In this document: positions 34,978-46,532 of the stretch, in pieces
Position numbering within the stretch: position 1 is the first letter of the stretch
How the letters are laid out: every line of letters begins with the position of its first letter
Origin: Adineta vaga
Taxonomy: Eukaryota; Rotifera
DNA length: 64,000 bases
Assembly (NCBI GenBank): GCA_021613535.1
Contig: CP075492.1
Coordinates: 17,484,001-17,548,000, forward strand
Reading direction: 5' to 3'
Made by a program: the position numbers and the translations under genes
The notes under the pieces: model-generated
Databases searched by the model: none
Seen by the model: the letters and a program-made list of their open reading frames with translations, nothing else
Told to the model about the DNA's origin: nothing

Positions 34978-36788
34978 CCCACGGGAAAATATTTAAGTCG
35001 CTACCGCTGAAGGACGCGGTTTTTTCATAATGGTTGAGGTTGTGTCTTGAAAGATCGCGGTCCGCAAAATAAATCGCACTTGACCGCGGTGTTTTTTATC
35101 GCAATATCGATTTAGCACCGTAAACTCGAACGAAACTGCAATGTTCACACCGTTGAATATCGTGGTTTCAGAAAAGCTTGATAACACATAGATTAGTTGC
35201 GGTATTCGAGAATCACCATACATTACGATATTATATTTTGTGAACTTTCTATTACGAACCGCGATCTTCTCATTATGTACGAAGATATCATTGCTCTAAA
35301 TGATTTCGTGTTAGTAATATGGTCATATTTTTTATGTGATTTTTGTCATAATGATATATCACAACAATTTCCATTCATATAATCACAATTAAAATTAAAA
35401 AAAGATATTTCTGATTGAAGTTAGATTCAGTTTTTTTCCATTGACAAATGAAATGAGATGAGATAAAAAGACTTGCTCTGAAAGTCAAATTGCGAAGAAA
35501 TTATTAAAATAAATTCAAATAGACGTTATAGATTAATCTAATATTATATTGAGTGAAAATAGACATGAGCACATTTTAAAGATACTCAGGCAGAAAAAAT
35601 CGATAAAAAAACGCGATTCGCGAGAAAAAAACAACGTTCTTATGTTGTTTTTTTCCAACAGAACCTTTATTAACTACGTTATAAAATACACTTTTGTGCG
35701 CGTACAAACGTTGTTATTGCCTATTTTCTGTCGGGAAGAAAGAACATCGTTTATACGGGGACAAAAGTGTATTTTATAACGTAGTTAATAAAGGTTCTGT
35801 TGGATAAAAACAACATAAGAACGTTGTTTTTTTCTCGCGAATCGCGTTTTTTTATCGATTTTTTCTGTCTGGGTATTATAGTCAGATTTCGTTGAGATGA
35901 TCATTTGTGACAATATGTTCATGAGATAGTAAAAGTTCAGAGATAAAAATAGACACAAATCTGCTTTTTCGACTGATGGAATCAAGATAAGTCTACCGAA
36001 TAGTATTCTCATGCGTTCTGACGTACAAACCTACATATAGGCAGAACTGTAATAATATTTCAAATAGTTAGACTTTGTCATAACACATGATAACGCAGTT
36101 CATCAACTAAAGATACTCATGAGTGTATATTTGTCTCCAGAGATGATTTTATTCGAATAGATTGTGTTTATAGTTTAATTATCATGACTATGAGTGATAA
36201 ATAAGATTTTATATATATCCCGTAGAGCACATCATCAACATGAATATCTCATAAAATTTAATAAAATTATAAATGGGATATAAATTATTAGGAATTATAA
36301 GATTCTTATAAATCTACTAATAAATGAAACATATCAGTTTAAATAAGAAGATTTTTTATCACTGATTAGATTAGACTATCATATCTGATATTAGTATGAA
36401 CATCACCGGACGGTTAAATGGAATTAGTGGATTGCAATCATTCGATAAGAAGTTCGAATCTAATCAGAAGAAAACAAAATAAAAAATAGATAATGATATT
36501 TTATGAATTGACCGAAGTGTTAAAGTATCATCTTAAGATAATGGATAGGTTACAAACATAGAAATGTTAAAGATTACCAGATACATGTCAGAAATAATAT
36601 ACCATCGATATGATGAATTCATTTTTTTCAAAAACCTTCAATAACCACGATTTGAACATACGGCGGTTTCGGGCGGTGTAGAAAAACCTAATAAAACGTC
36701 TGACTTTTTCGGTACAAAATCACCGTTCAAAACCGCAAGTAATAAACCGTTAATTACCGCGGTATTTATTAAAAAAATTTTCCATGGG
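34978..36788. mobile_element. 1.8-kb TA-flanked inverted-repeat element inside an ART gene
   Basis: Left end TA|CCCACGGGAAAAT, right end ATTTTCCATGGG|TA; the ends are inverted copies with one or two mismatches and TA on both sides. The interior has GC-rich ACCGCGGT-type words near both ends (35040-35110 and 36660-36770), no transposase ORF, and a nested palindrome at 35573-35877. It interrupts an ADP-ribosyltransferase reading frame exactly at TA. Confidence 0.6.
35573..35877. mobile_element. Palindromic MITE nested in a larger element
   Basis: Arms of about 115-125 bases pair almost perfectly: GCAGAAAAAATCGATAAAAA at 35590 against its reverse complement ending near 35869, and AACCTTTATTAACTACGTTA against TAACGTAGTTAATAAAGGTT. 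Spacer about 65 bases. Ends TACTCAGGCAG and CTGTCTGGGTA are imperfect inverted repeats on TA. No ORF of interest. Confidence 0.65.
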
Positions 36789-37436
36789 TAGAATTGGAGA
36801 AATTAGAGAGAAGTGTTGGCAAATATATATCAATTTATAGACATATTTTTCAGTAATAGATAAAGCAGTTGCTTTAGATTATGTTACTCATCCATCAGCT
36901 ATTCTATTTGAAATTGATACGAAAAATCAATTATTAAATATAAGAAAATGGAATAAAGTTAATTATTATGATTATATTCATCTTTAGTTATATTATATTT
37001 TCAAAAAAGAGATTATCATGAAACTCTCGGATATTCGAAAGAATGATTACATATTTTATTAAATACAGTACCAAAAAATCATTTAAATGATATTTTTACA
37101 TACTGATAACATTTGGTGTTTAGGCAAAGATATAATGACTGACACGATGAGTTACATTCTTATTTCTCTTCACTTATAAAACTAATTTTATAAGAATTAT
37201 AATACATATATATATCAATACAATAAAGGGACTAAATAGAGCTAATCAATAAATAAAAAAAGTAAATAAATTGATAAAATTAATCTATTATTTTTCATTC
37301 TATCCGAATAAAATTTAAATATTCAAAGAGATTCTGTTTTTTTTTTGTTTAATTGATGATGTACGATTTATTCTATAGTATTTTTGTGTATATTTTATGT
37401 TAAAAAAATGATTCCATTGTTTATATTTCACTTTGT

Positions 37437-39444
37437 TTACCACCATAAATGACAAAGTCCATAATAATCTTGCAAACAATCGATGGGCATATTTTGTGAT
37501 TGAATTAAAGTTTGTATTTTCTTATATAAAGATGAATCTAAACTAAAGATTGATAATAGGTGTAAATATGGTGTTTTCTCAATAGTTTTTGTTAATAAAT
37601 ATTCTATGAAAAAACTTTCGCACATTGATATGGTTAAATGTTCTACTCTTGGAAAAAGACGTATCATTGATTTCATATCATCATATGAACATTCTTGTAT
37701 TGCAATTTTAACATATTTTATTTTATTTTCAACAGATATCGTATTCAATGTTTCATCGAATTTTAAATAATTTACATTCATTCCATCGAGACCACCTCCA
37801 CTCAGAGATACTTTTTGAATGTTAGGTAAAGAAATAATTAATTGAAGTAAATCTTCAAAATATTCATCCGAAATATAAATATCTAATTCAATAATTCGTT
37901 CCAGAGGAAGAATATTTTTAAGAATAATTGGTGAAATATAATTCTTTTCTTCCCAAGGAGTTCCAAGTTTAAAAGTAAGTTGTTTAACATTTGGAAAATA
38001 ATTCGACCAATTCACTACCCAGGTCGAACGATCTTTGCTACAGGATTCCGGTGCGGATTTCATCAGATTTTGTCGGAATCCGTTAAAATCCGACAGGATC
38101 ATCATCGGAAATGCTAGGAATTCGGTCGGAACCGGCATTCGGAATCCTGTAGCAAAGATTCCGGCACAACTCGATAGGATCAGATTGAAATTACTCGCGT
38201 CCGACAGGATCCGATGTACCCGTTTGGACCTGGGTAAATCCTTTTCGTTTCTTAATTGAAGATGATGCACTGAATTTATGTATGTTTTTTCTCTCATAAT
38301 TGGACAAGTTGTTTTTCGTAATTCCAACTTTAATTTAAATTTTCTTCTCCTTAAAAATCAAAAAATCTTATTTCTATCTAATCAATCAATAGATCAATTT
38401 TTACCTATATGGATCTATTGAATAAATAAATAGTTCACAATAATTCTCGGATTCTCGCATATGATAAGCAAAAAACCATTGTCGTTCAAACCAAAATGAG
38501 GACTGAAATTTTTCAAGTAATTTTAAGTATATTGCACCGTGCATTCTTTGTGTATGAATATGTTGTTGTAGATCAAATATTCTTAAATGTGGCATATACA
38601 ATGGAATAAGTGTTTCCCATCGATTTGCATCCAAATATGATTTATCTGCTGGTGTTGACAGATGTAAAACTTGAACATGATGAAGAACATATTTAATTAC
38701 AGGTTCAAATTGATCAAAATACACGCGTCCAAGATTCAAATAAACATGAGTTAATTGATTTGGAAGAATCAAATTGATTTCTGATCCTACATACAGATTT
38801 GATAGTTCATGAATCGATAAACGATGAAGTTCAGGGGCATTTGAAAGAAGAGGAGCAAATTCATCAAGACGAAATTCTTCATCAACAATCAAATGTGTAA
38901 TGGAACTAAAAGTATTTGTTGCAAATGGTAAACATTCCTCATAAGTAGATTTTTGAATTGAAAATTTACAATATTTTAATGAAGATAATCGAAATATTTG
39001 TTCATATAAACGATTTCTACTGGGAAGACGAAATTTGAAAATAATAGTTAATGAAGAAAGATTTGGTAATAATGAAAGATTATCGAAAAGATTATCCATA
39101 GCACTTGATGGAATAGAATTGATAATGAATGTTTGAAGATGAAGAAATTTTGGAATAATAGAAGTAGATGAGAGAAAAATATCAATAATAAATGGATTTG
39201 TTAAATAAACCGATTGAATTCGGTGAGCATGTGGAAGAATAATGTTGTTATAATAAGTGGTAAAAGATGATTTTGTTATAGATCCAAGATGAATTTTAAT
39301 TGGTGAAGTTGAATTGATGAAGAGATTTCGAAAACGTTGATTCTGATTAGCAAAGGTTTCATCGCATTGAAAATAATCGAGATATTCGAATATTTCATAG
39401 AGAATTTCATTAGCAAGATTTTCAAATGTCGTTGTTTCGTTCAT
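37437..39444 (-). CDS. F-box-like / LRR-like protein with in-frame MITE insertion
   Basis: Exon 1 (39444-38405) and exon 2 (38349-37437) join in phase across a 55-base intron (AG|GTAAAA ... TTTAAG|GAG), giving about 650 residues. The N-terminus FENLANEILYEIFEYLDYF is an F-box-like motif of SCF substrate adaptors. The rest is leucine-rich with repeated short helices (LPNLSSLTI, FPNVKQLTF, FPRVEHLTI), consistent with divergent LRRs. A 217-base element at 38018-38234 plus its TA duplication adds exactly 73 codons inside exon 2 without a stop. Target recognition in ubiquitination is the family role; substrate unknown. Confidence 0.7.
38018..38234. mobile_element. MITE inserted in coding exon
   Basis: TA|CCCAGGTCGAACG on the left and GTTTGGACCTGGG|TA on the right are terminal inverted repeats on a TA duplication. 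An inner perfect pair, ATCTTTGCTACAGGATTCCG (38031) and its reverse complement (about 38143), adds a second stem. 217 bases; with the TA copy, 219 bases, a multiple of three. Its GC-richer sequence reads as RSKRVHRILSD... within the F-box-like protein. Confidence 0.7.
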
Positions 39445-39449
39445 AATAT

Positions 39450-40130
39450 CGACAAACTTTTGAAAAATAACTTGACAGTGTCTGTATTAATACTTGGAAA
39501 AAGCCAAGTAAATAACTTATTTTGAATCAATATAAAAAAGAATGTGTGCACAAGTCAGACGACAACAAAAATCTTGTTGTCTTGCGTTCTGTTGATAATA
39601 TATGACTCATCTTCAAAAGGTGTTGGGTGAAGAAAAAGGTATTATTGAATAAATACTCTGTTCTTTTTTCATATTTTAGTTCATAGGGAAAACGAAATTA
39701 AAATTCATTTTGTATTACCAATACTTTTCTCAGCAATAAGAAGCAGAAATTCACAATATTAATCGAATCTTCTAAAATAGAAATGTAATTTGCTTAGAGA
39801 GTCTATACTCTTAAACATTTCTATCGTATACGTAAATATCAGAAGAAATATTTTTTGTTGAAAAAAGTAATCAATAAAAATTGTTCGGTGATATTACCTA
39901 TTTACATCCAATGTAAAGCGCTCTCACAAAGTTAAGTAAACGAGAAAGCACTGAAAAATCTAAATATGTATAGTTTGAATCGTGATTCTATTCAGATTCT
40001 ATCATTATAATAGCTAAATTCTACAAAAAATAGTTTAGCATGTAAGGAAATAGCATATATGTATTCGAATATAATTCGCCAAGAACAGTTTTTTTAAATA
40101 AATTGTCATATCAAACAAATACCAAAACCA
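39450..40130. other. AT-rich intergenic stretch
   Basis: Upstream of the minus-strand F-box-like gene, so its promoter probably lies at 39450-39550. Nothing else recognised. Confidence 0.3.
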
Positions 40131-40138
40131 TGTGATAT

Positions 40139-40591
40139 TAACCCTTTGACTACCAAATTATTTTTTGCTAGATTGAATTAAAGTAATTCATTGAATTAGC
40201 TTATTCTAGGTGTAAGAACATATATCAGACATATCTCGGATGTTCTCGCTGGAGATTTACCAAGCGTAAATTACATTCAACTACACGCTTGATGAAAATT
40301 CTGGTTCTTGAAGTTTATTAATAGCAGAACTTATAAAGTGTTTGCATGAAATAACAAAAAGCAATTTTTGTTTTGTTTTACACAATAAGAAATATCACAA
40401 AAACTGCATTTTATGATACTAAATACTGGACGAGCTTTTGTACTGCAATATTCACATCTTCCTTTAGATTCGTCGACAGGCATATGTGCTAATAATGGAG
40501 TTGACAAAGATTTGTTCTCTGTTGTCATTCGAATTCGTCTTCGCTTTTGAGCAGAGATGTTAATAGGTCTACGTCTTCGTTTTCGAGACAT
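40139..40591 (-). pseudogene. piggyBac-like transposase C-terminal zinc-finger tail with one element end
   Basis: An 86-codon ORF (40591-40331) starts with a basic stretch (RKRRRRPIN, QKRRRIR) and ends in CEYCSTKARPVF, CSFCDISYCV and NCFLLFH, the Cys-rich finger found at the C-terminus of piggyBac transposases. About 190 bases beyond its end, TTAACCCTTTGACTACC (from 40139) looks like a piggyBac terminus on TTAA, in the right orientation. The catalytic core and the other end are missing. Confidence 0.5.
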
Positions 40592-41150
40592 GTAGACTGT
40601 ATGATGTTGTATTTTAGCGCTCTGTTCTTAACTAACAGAAATTATCAAACTTTAATGAGGAAATCAATAAGTAGAAGTTTAAAAAATGATTTATGATATT
40701 TTCTTTCTCATATTATATGATGTTATCTCTAGTGTTTCTTTTTATTATAAAATTATCATATTTTCATAATGGTCGATATGGACATAATGATCATTGTGGA
40801 TCTTTAAGAAAATGATTCAAATTGATTTTCCTATGTTGTGCTTGATTCAACTATTCATGTAAGTTGAAAACATGCTGTTGAATCCCCTTTGAACTAATAT
40901 TTTAATTTCCAAAAAATATAAATTAAATATTCATAATAATAAAGAAAATGTATGGTGGATACGTTTGTTTTGAATCTGTCCTCGTTTTTCTGGCACACAT
41001 CGGTAATAGTGAAGTTTTGTTTCGAATACGTAAGAAAAGAGAACGTCAAAGTTGGTGATAAATTTTGGTATTTAGATTTTTCGATCTCTAGACGTTTTAA
41101 ACATCGAAATTCAACTATACAAGTAAAACGGTACAATAGAAAAATGTCGA

Positions 41151-41209
41151 TGTGAGTGAAATTATGAGTGATGATATTTGTGACGCTCACCTTCACCCAT
41201 ACCCTCAGT
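41151..41209 (+). repeat. Telomere-like hairpin 11 (weak)
   Basis: TGTGAGTGAAATTATGAGTG pairs partly with CGCTCACCTTCACCCATACC; the tail is CCCTCAG. Degenerate but in plus orientation. Confidence 0.5.
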
Positions 41210-41344
41210 ATTAACCGGTTTATTTCTCTCTTCATTTTGATAAAACAAAAACCGATGTTCTTATCTAAAACGTGTGACTAAGCAGGAAAAAAAACAGCAC
41301 TTATATATGTGTTGTTATTGTGATTATTATAACATACATTGACA

Positions 41345-42560
41345 ATGAAATTTTTAATTCTTTTATGCGCTTTTCTTATCAGTGGACATTGTTTCCCATC
41401 ATCGAATGAATCTTGGTCTTTATTCAAACGTGTTTTTAAAAAACGATATTCTTCTACTGAAGAAGAAATAAATCGGTTTGTTAAAATTTGAATTCAAAAC
41501 AAAAAAACGATAAATAAATTCTATTCATAGTCGTCAAATTTGGGAAGAAAATGTAGCAATGATTAATAAACATAATCTTGAAGTTGATCTTGGTCTTCAT
41601 AGTTATACACTTGCAATGAATCAATTTGGAGATTTGGTAAATATTTCAAGAAGAAAAAAAAATATATTTTTTATTTTTTTATTCAAAGACCAATGAAGAA
41701 TTTCGAAAACAAATGAATGGATATAAAATATCGTCAGATGATGAAATTAATTCACTCAATTATCAAACATTTTCAACACCAGAAAATTTTGTTTTACCAA
41801 ATGAAGTTGGTAAATAAATTGATATTTCCTTTTTTTGTTTTGAAGTTTGTTTTAATTCAAACAAAAAATAGATTGGCGTACAAAAGGTTATGTAACGTAT
41901 GTAAAAGATCAAGGTCAATGTGGTTCATGTTGGGCTTTTTCAACAACGGGTGCACTTGAAGGACAACATTTTGCAAAAACATCACAACTTATTCCACTTT
42001 CTGAACAAAATTTAGTTGATTGTTCATTACTTAATTTTGGATGTAATGGTGGAAATCAAGATCTTGCATATGATTATATTAAAATGCATCATGGAATTTC
42101 AAGTGAAGAGTCTTATCCATATTTTCCTGAACGTGATATATGTCAATTTAATAAAATACATATTGCTGCTACAATTACGGTAGAAACTTAATTTTAAAAT
42201 GAAACTAAAAAACAATTATTTTGTTTTCTTTTTCAGGGTTATACTCGAGTAAAGAAACATAATGAAACAGATCTTCAGGCTGCTATTGCTACAATTGGTC
42301 CAATAGCAGTTTCAATCGATGCTGGGCAAGGTTCATTTCAATTTTATTCAAGTGGAGTCTATGATGAACCTAATTGTTCGACAAAAAGACTTGATCATGC
42401 TGTCTTAGCAGTTGGATATGGAACATTGAATAACAAAGATTATTATATTGTTAAAAATTCATGGGGTGCCAGTTGGGGAACTCGAGGTTATATACTCATG
42501 AGTCGAAATAAACAAAATCAATGTGGAATTGCTACATCAGCTCTTTATCCATTGGTTTAA
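41345..42560 (+). CDS. Cathepsin L-like cysteine protease (papain family C1A)
   Basis: Five exons, 41345-41475, 41531-41636, 41689-41809, 41872-42179 and 42237-42560, sum to 330 codons with all phases consistent. A signal peptide ([16 protein letters not shown]) leads into an I29 propeptide with an ERFNIN-like helix ([16 protein letters not shown]) and the FGD motif. The mature enzyme has the oxyanion/Cys block [16 protein letters not shown], the His block [11 protein letters not shown] and the Asn block [10 protein letters not shown], so all catalytic residues are present. It would act in lysosomes or be secreted for digestion. Length (329) is normal. Hairpin 12 lies 60 bases downstream. Confidence 0.93.
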
Positions 42561-42619
42561 AATCATTGTTTTTTTCTAAATAAAATACAATATAATTTGT
42601 CTTTGTTCTTGATTCGTTC

Positions 42620-42667
42620 TGGGTGAAGATTTGGTTAGATATCTGAACCCTCACCCTAGATATCAAG
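42620..42667 (+). repeat. Telomere-like hairpin 12 (diverged)
   Basis: CTGGGTGAAGATTTGGTTAG then AACCCTCACCCTAG, with a tail ATATCAAGGGG. Directly downstream of the protease stop codon. Confidence 0.45.
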
Positions 42668-42679
42668 GGGGAAACAGCA

Positions 42680-43640
42680 AATTTCGTACTCTCGGGAATC
42701 CGCCGTTTCTCCCTTGATGTGCATCATAGCAAGGTAAACACTACCAACATTATCGTTCTCTACTTTCTTTGTTGCTTTTTAATGAATATACGCAAACAAA
42801 AACGTATATCTCTCTACACATGCACAAATACTCTACGCGCAATAAAATTATTCAACCATATCTACTTGCTTGGTTTTTTCCAGCATATCATATACGATCG
42901 TATTTACGTTCTTAAACGCCCATAATATCTCTGTATTTCACAGTAGGTAATCGATTTTTTTTGTTCATATAAAGGAACACGGATCTGTGTTTAGTAATGA
43001 GTAGGCTCGTTATGATATCATGGAAATATTTGGCTACTGTATACAACAGAACATATTTAACTTGGGTTATTGTCCCCTACTTTTTTGTGCACTAATTTTG
43101 TTCTTCTTCTTTCTATCAAATTTCTTATTTTATTCATCAGTAATAAAAAAAAGCATGTGATCTATTATTATATATGACTTTCTCTCGAATGACGTTCTAA
43201 TATCCGTTTTTTCGATAGTTTTCATGATTTTTGCTTTACATTTTATATTCGGTGATAGTTTAGAACTATTTCGCTTAACAATCAGCTATTTTAAAGAACA
43301 GACAAACCTTAAAAAAATGAACATATTAACTATTGTTTTATTTTATTATTTTATTGTAAACTTAGAATTATTGAAGCAATATTTAGAAAACGTAAAATGT
43401 TACGACAACAGAATAACCTCGTGTTTTTCTCGGAAAACAGTGAAGACGAAGAAATTTGCAGCCTATCAGTTTTCAGTGAGTTTACTCTACTGTTTCTGTA
43501 CAAAACTCGTTGTTTTCTGGGTCGATTTTTCGTTTAAATTTAACCCTAAAGCTTTAAATGATATATCACACTTTAAAATTAAAGTCAATATCCCACTCAC
43601 AGCCGAAACCAAAACTTTAAAACCAGTTTTGATTTTGGTG
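42680..43640. other. Intergenic stretch with overlapping spurious ORF
   Basis: An open frame at 43224-43649 is Phe/Leu-rich from AT-rich DNA and overlaps the next gene's start by eight bases in another frame; it shows no motif. Promoter of the ART-TPR gene presumably lies here. Confidence 0.3.
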
Positions 43641-43641
43641 C

Positions 43642-46089
43642 ATGTCTAGAAAAGTAGAAGTATATTCCATCTTAGATAATATGGCTACAACTGCTTCACA
43701 AATTATAACATGCGATCGCGAAGTTAAGGAAACATTGAGAAATAGAGAAGACTTCACGCTCGTTTGGCTGGATCAGAACATCAATGATTCGACTGATTCA
43801 AAACACATGCAACGTCTCTTGAAAAATTTCAATTGCTACGTTCAGTTCTATACAGATTCGACTCGATGTACGGATTATCTCAAGTCATTGGAAGAGGAGA
43901 AAGTTTTTATTATTGTTTCTGATGCACTCGCTCGTACTGTTCTTCATCAGTTACAACGACTTCCAGCTATCTCCTCAGTCTTCATATTCTCTGGCAGTCT
44001 CGAAAATGATATTTCACTGAAGGATGAATATTCAAAGATCATTGATGTCACCAGTAATCAGGCTGCTTTATTGCAATCTGTTCAATCTTCTCTTCACACT
44101 GCATATAAACAAAGTTTTGCTTTTAGTCTATTCGATCAGAAACAGAAATCGACGAAAGATTTGTCAAAGAATTCTGCTTCGTTTCTATGGTTTCAATTAT
44201 TGCTCAATGTTCTCCGGCAGATGCCACACGATGACCTCGCCAAGATTCAAATGATTGACTTCTGTAGACAATATTATGCATCGAATGGAAATGAAAGAGA
44301 ACTTTCAAGAATTAACTGTTTCCAAGAGACATATCATCCAGAACGTGCATTTGAGTGGTACACTGCTGACTCTTTCCTTTATCGCTTATTGAATAAAGCT
44401 ATACGTACCGAAGATATGGAACTGTTACACTTATTCCGTTTTTTCATCATTGACTTGTGTAAAAACTTGGAAGAGGAACACAAGAAATTGGACCAGTCGA
44501 AAACATTAACACTCTATCGTGGACAACAGTTACCAGTCGATGAGCTAAAGAGACTTAATGAAAATGTCGATTCTCTGATTTCTATAAACGGCTTTTTCTC
44601 TACTTCAAAAAGTATCGACACTGCATTAATTTTTGCTGGAGCAGACAATGATGAGTTAAAAAGTGTTCTGTTTGAAATCAAAGCAGATCCTTGTTTGGAG
44701 ACAGTTATATTTGCTGATATCGATAAGTACAGTGCAATGAGAGGTGAAGAAGAAGTACTGTTCAGCCTTGGAGCTGTGTTCAAAATTGAATCTATTGAAT
44801 TTGATGACAATCACAGACTATGGCTGGTGAAAATGACAGCTACCGATGAGGCGTCTGCTACTGTTCAAGAGTATCTTAAATTACAAAAAGAACAAATAGA
44901 AGATGGTAATTTAAGTCCAATAATCTTGTTTGGAGCACTACTATGGGGAGATATGGGTGAAGCGGATAAAGCTGAGAAGTATTTCAATTTACTGTTGAAA
45001 ATTTTACCAGAGGATCATGAAGACATTGATTCTGTTTACAACAATTTAGGCTTGATATATACTTTGAAAGGTCAACATAATTTGTCTTCAAAATTTTGTG
45101 AACGAGCATACGATATACAAAAACAACGTCTTCACTCAGATCCTCGTCTTATTGATTCTTCCTTGACAAATATTGGCATCACCTATCTGTATAAGGGTGA
45201 TTTTGATCTTGCTCTCGACTATTTTAATCAATCATTGACAATGAAAAAAAAACTATATCCTAATGGTCATGCTGAAGAAGCATGCGGCGTTCACAATATT
45301 GGGGTTACACATGCAGCAAAGAAAGATTATGCAGATGCATTAAAATGGATTACAAGAGCCTATGAAATGTATAAACTAGTATTACCACAAGAACATCCTC
45401 TTATTGCAAAGTCTTTATGGAATTTTGCTCTTATTTACAAGGACCAAGAAGATTATGACCGTGCACTTGAATACTATCACAAGAAGTATGAAGTGGATCA
45501 AAAAGTTTATATAAATGATCATCCAGAGCTAAATCGAGATTTATGTGGTATTGCAGAAATCTATAAAAAGAAGGGCGATATAGAAGAAGGTTTACGTTTT
45601 TGTCAAAATCAGCTGGAAATTCAAAAAGCTTTGTTAGGAGAGATTCATCCAAGAATTGCATATACGATGAAAACTATTGGTGATTTAATAAATGACCGAG
45701 ATGATGCATTAAACTATTATCAACAAGCTTTGGATGTATTATGTAATTTTAATCCATTAGATAACACCGCTAAAATCGTATGTCTTGAGAGCATAAGTAA
45801 TCTATACTTTCAAGATGAATTATACGAAGATGCACTGAAGTTTCGATTAGATATTTTTGAATTACAAACTGAAATACTTCCATCTCAGCACATTGATTCA
45901 GCTCACTCGTTGTATTGGCTAGGCTCTATTGAGTTTAAATTGGAGCATATTCAGTTATCTTTAAAGTATTTGGAGAAAAGCTTGGAGATTTACAACGCTA
46001 ATTATTCGTCGGACCATGAAAAAATCAAGGAAGTACAAGATCTATTGAAACAAGTCAAGCACGGAAAATCTGCGAATGAAGATGAATGA
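43642..46089 (+). CDS. ADP-ribosyltransferase fused to TPR repeats
   Basis: A single intronless exon of 815 codons. Residues about 35-165 form an alpha/beta domain of unknown type (FTLVWLDQNIN... VFIIVSDAL). Residues 230-405 are an arginine-specific ART: the Arg block LTLYRGQQ (about 290), the Ser block INGFFSTSKS (about 317) and the acidic block MRGEEEVLF (about 368), so the R-S-E triad is intact. Residues 430-805 carry about eight TPRs of 42 residues in the kinesin-light-chain style (VYNNLGLIYTLKGQ). ARTs transfer ADP-ribose from NAD+ to target proteins; the TPRs would recruit targets. This architecture is abundant in bdelloids. Start may be Met1 or Met14 (43681). Base composition is less AT-rich than around it. 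Confidence 0.85.
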   Translation: MSRKVEVYSILDNMATTASQIITCDREVKETLRNREDFTLVWLDQNINDSTDSKHMQRLLKNFNCYVQFYTDSTRCTDYLKSLEEEKVFIIVSDALARTVLHQLQRLPAISSVFIFSGSLENDISLKDEYSKIIDVTSNQAALLQSVQSSLHTAYKQSFAFSLFDQKQKSTKDLSKNSASFLWFQLLLNVLRQMPHDDLAKIQMIDFCRQYYASNGNERELSRINCFQETYHPERAFEWYTADSFLYRLLNKAIRTEDMELLHLFRFFIIDLCKNLEEEHKKLDQSKTLTLYRGQQLPVDELKRLNENVDSLISINGFFSTSKSIDTALIFAGADNDELKSVLFEIKADPCLETVIFADIDKYSAMRGEEEVLFSLGAVFKIESIEFDDNHRLWLVKMTATDEASATVQEYLKLQKEQIEDGNLSPIILFGALLWGDMGEADKAEKYFNLLLKILPEDHEDIDSVYNNLGLIYTLKGQHNLSSKFCERAYDIQKQRLHSDPRLIDSSLTNIGITYLYKGDFDLALDYFNQSLTMKKKLYPNGHAEEACGVHNIGVTHAAKKDYADALKWITRAYEMYKLVLPQEHPLIAKSLWNFALIYKDQEDYDRALEYYHKKYEVDQKVYINDHPELNRDLCGIAEIYKKKGDIEEGLRFCQNQLEIQKALLGEIHPRIAYTMKTIGDLINDRDDALNYYQQALDVLCNFNPLDNTAKIVCLESISNLYFQDELYEDALKFRLDIFELQTEILPSQHIDSAHSLYWLGSIEFKLEHIQLSLKYLEKSLEIYNANYSSDHEKIKEVQDLLKQVKHGKSANEDE

Positions 46090-46150
46090 AATGACTAAAA
46101 TTGTAGTTTCTCTTACCCTTAAGAATAATCAGTTATGTGCTATTCTATAA

Positions 46151-46226
46151 CAGGTGAGGAAAAGGGAAAAGAAGTGTGAATGAGCAATAAAAGATAGACT
46201 TGACTCAACTCCCACGCCCTCAAGAA
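46151..46226 (+). repeat. Telomere-like hairpin 13 (weak)
   Basis: CAGGTGAGG and GTGTGAATGAG face TTGACTCAACTCCCACGCCC with a CTCAAG tail. Starts 60 bases after the ART-TPR stop. Confidence 0.5.
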
Positions 46227-46399
46227 GAACGTTCAAATTACTATTTAAATGTTAGCGCGAATTTGCGTTTTTTCTAATTTTCAAAACACTTTGACATCAG
46301 AAGATAAAAGTGTCGTCATGAAATAAAGAGAAAAAAATTAATTCACTCAAACAATTGTTTTTCTCTTACTAATGAGTCGATTATTCCTGTCCACATTTT

Positions 46400-46480
46400 G
46401 GGGGTGGGTGGTTGAGGGTGTGGGTCAGGCTATACTCTTAACCCACTCCTACCCTCACCCTCATCTACAACCACCCTCAA
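46400..46480 (+). repeat. Telomere-like hairpin 14, double stem
   Basis: GGGGGTGGGTGGTTGAGGGT and GTGTGGGT face ACCCACTCC, ACCCTCACCC and ACAACCACCCTCAA. Two nested pairings are possible. It lies in the gap between the ART-TPR gene and the minus-strand module gene. Confidence 0.75.
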
Positions 46481-46532
46481 ATGATATCTGTATGACAATG
46501 TCACTGATAGGTTTTTGGTTCGAATGTTTGGA

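Larger units (their letters stand above)
34660..36990 (+). pseudogene. ADP-ribosyltransferase-like remnant split by a mobile element
   Basis: Left of the insertion the frame reads MELITFVYRDQQVSEV. Directly right of it, at 36791, it resumes with ELEKLERSVGKYISI; near 36853 come IDKAVALDYVTHPSAILFEID. Put side by side these follow the arginine-specific ART pattern also visible at 44.5 kb (YRGQQ... GFFSTS... VLFEI), with the catalytic Arg position read as YRDQQ. The Ser-Thr-Ser block and the acidic ExE are not seen. Upstream, 34670-34790 has a decayed N-terminal part. Several stops plus the insertion make it a pseudogene. Confidence 0.45.

Noticed and set aside
36400-36475. tRNA-like patch with GTTCGAATC
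   Set aside because: T-arm and acceptor stems do not pair; a B-box-like word alone is weak evidence.
43224-43649. 141-codon ORF before the ART-TPR gene
   Set aside because: Low-complexity Phe/Leu/Ile composition from AT-rich DNA, no motif, and it overlaps the real start in another frame.
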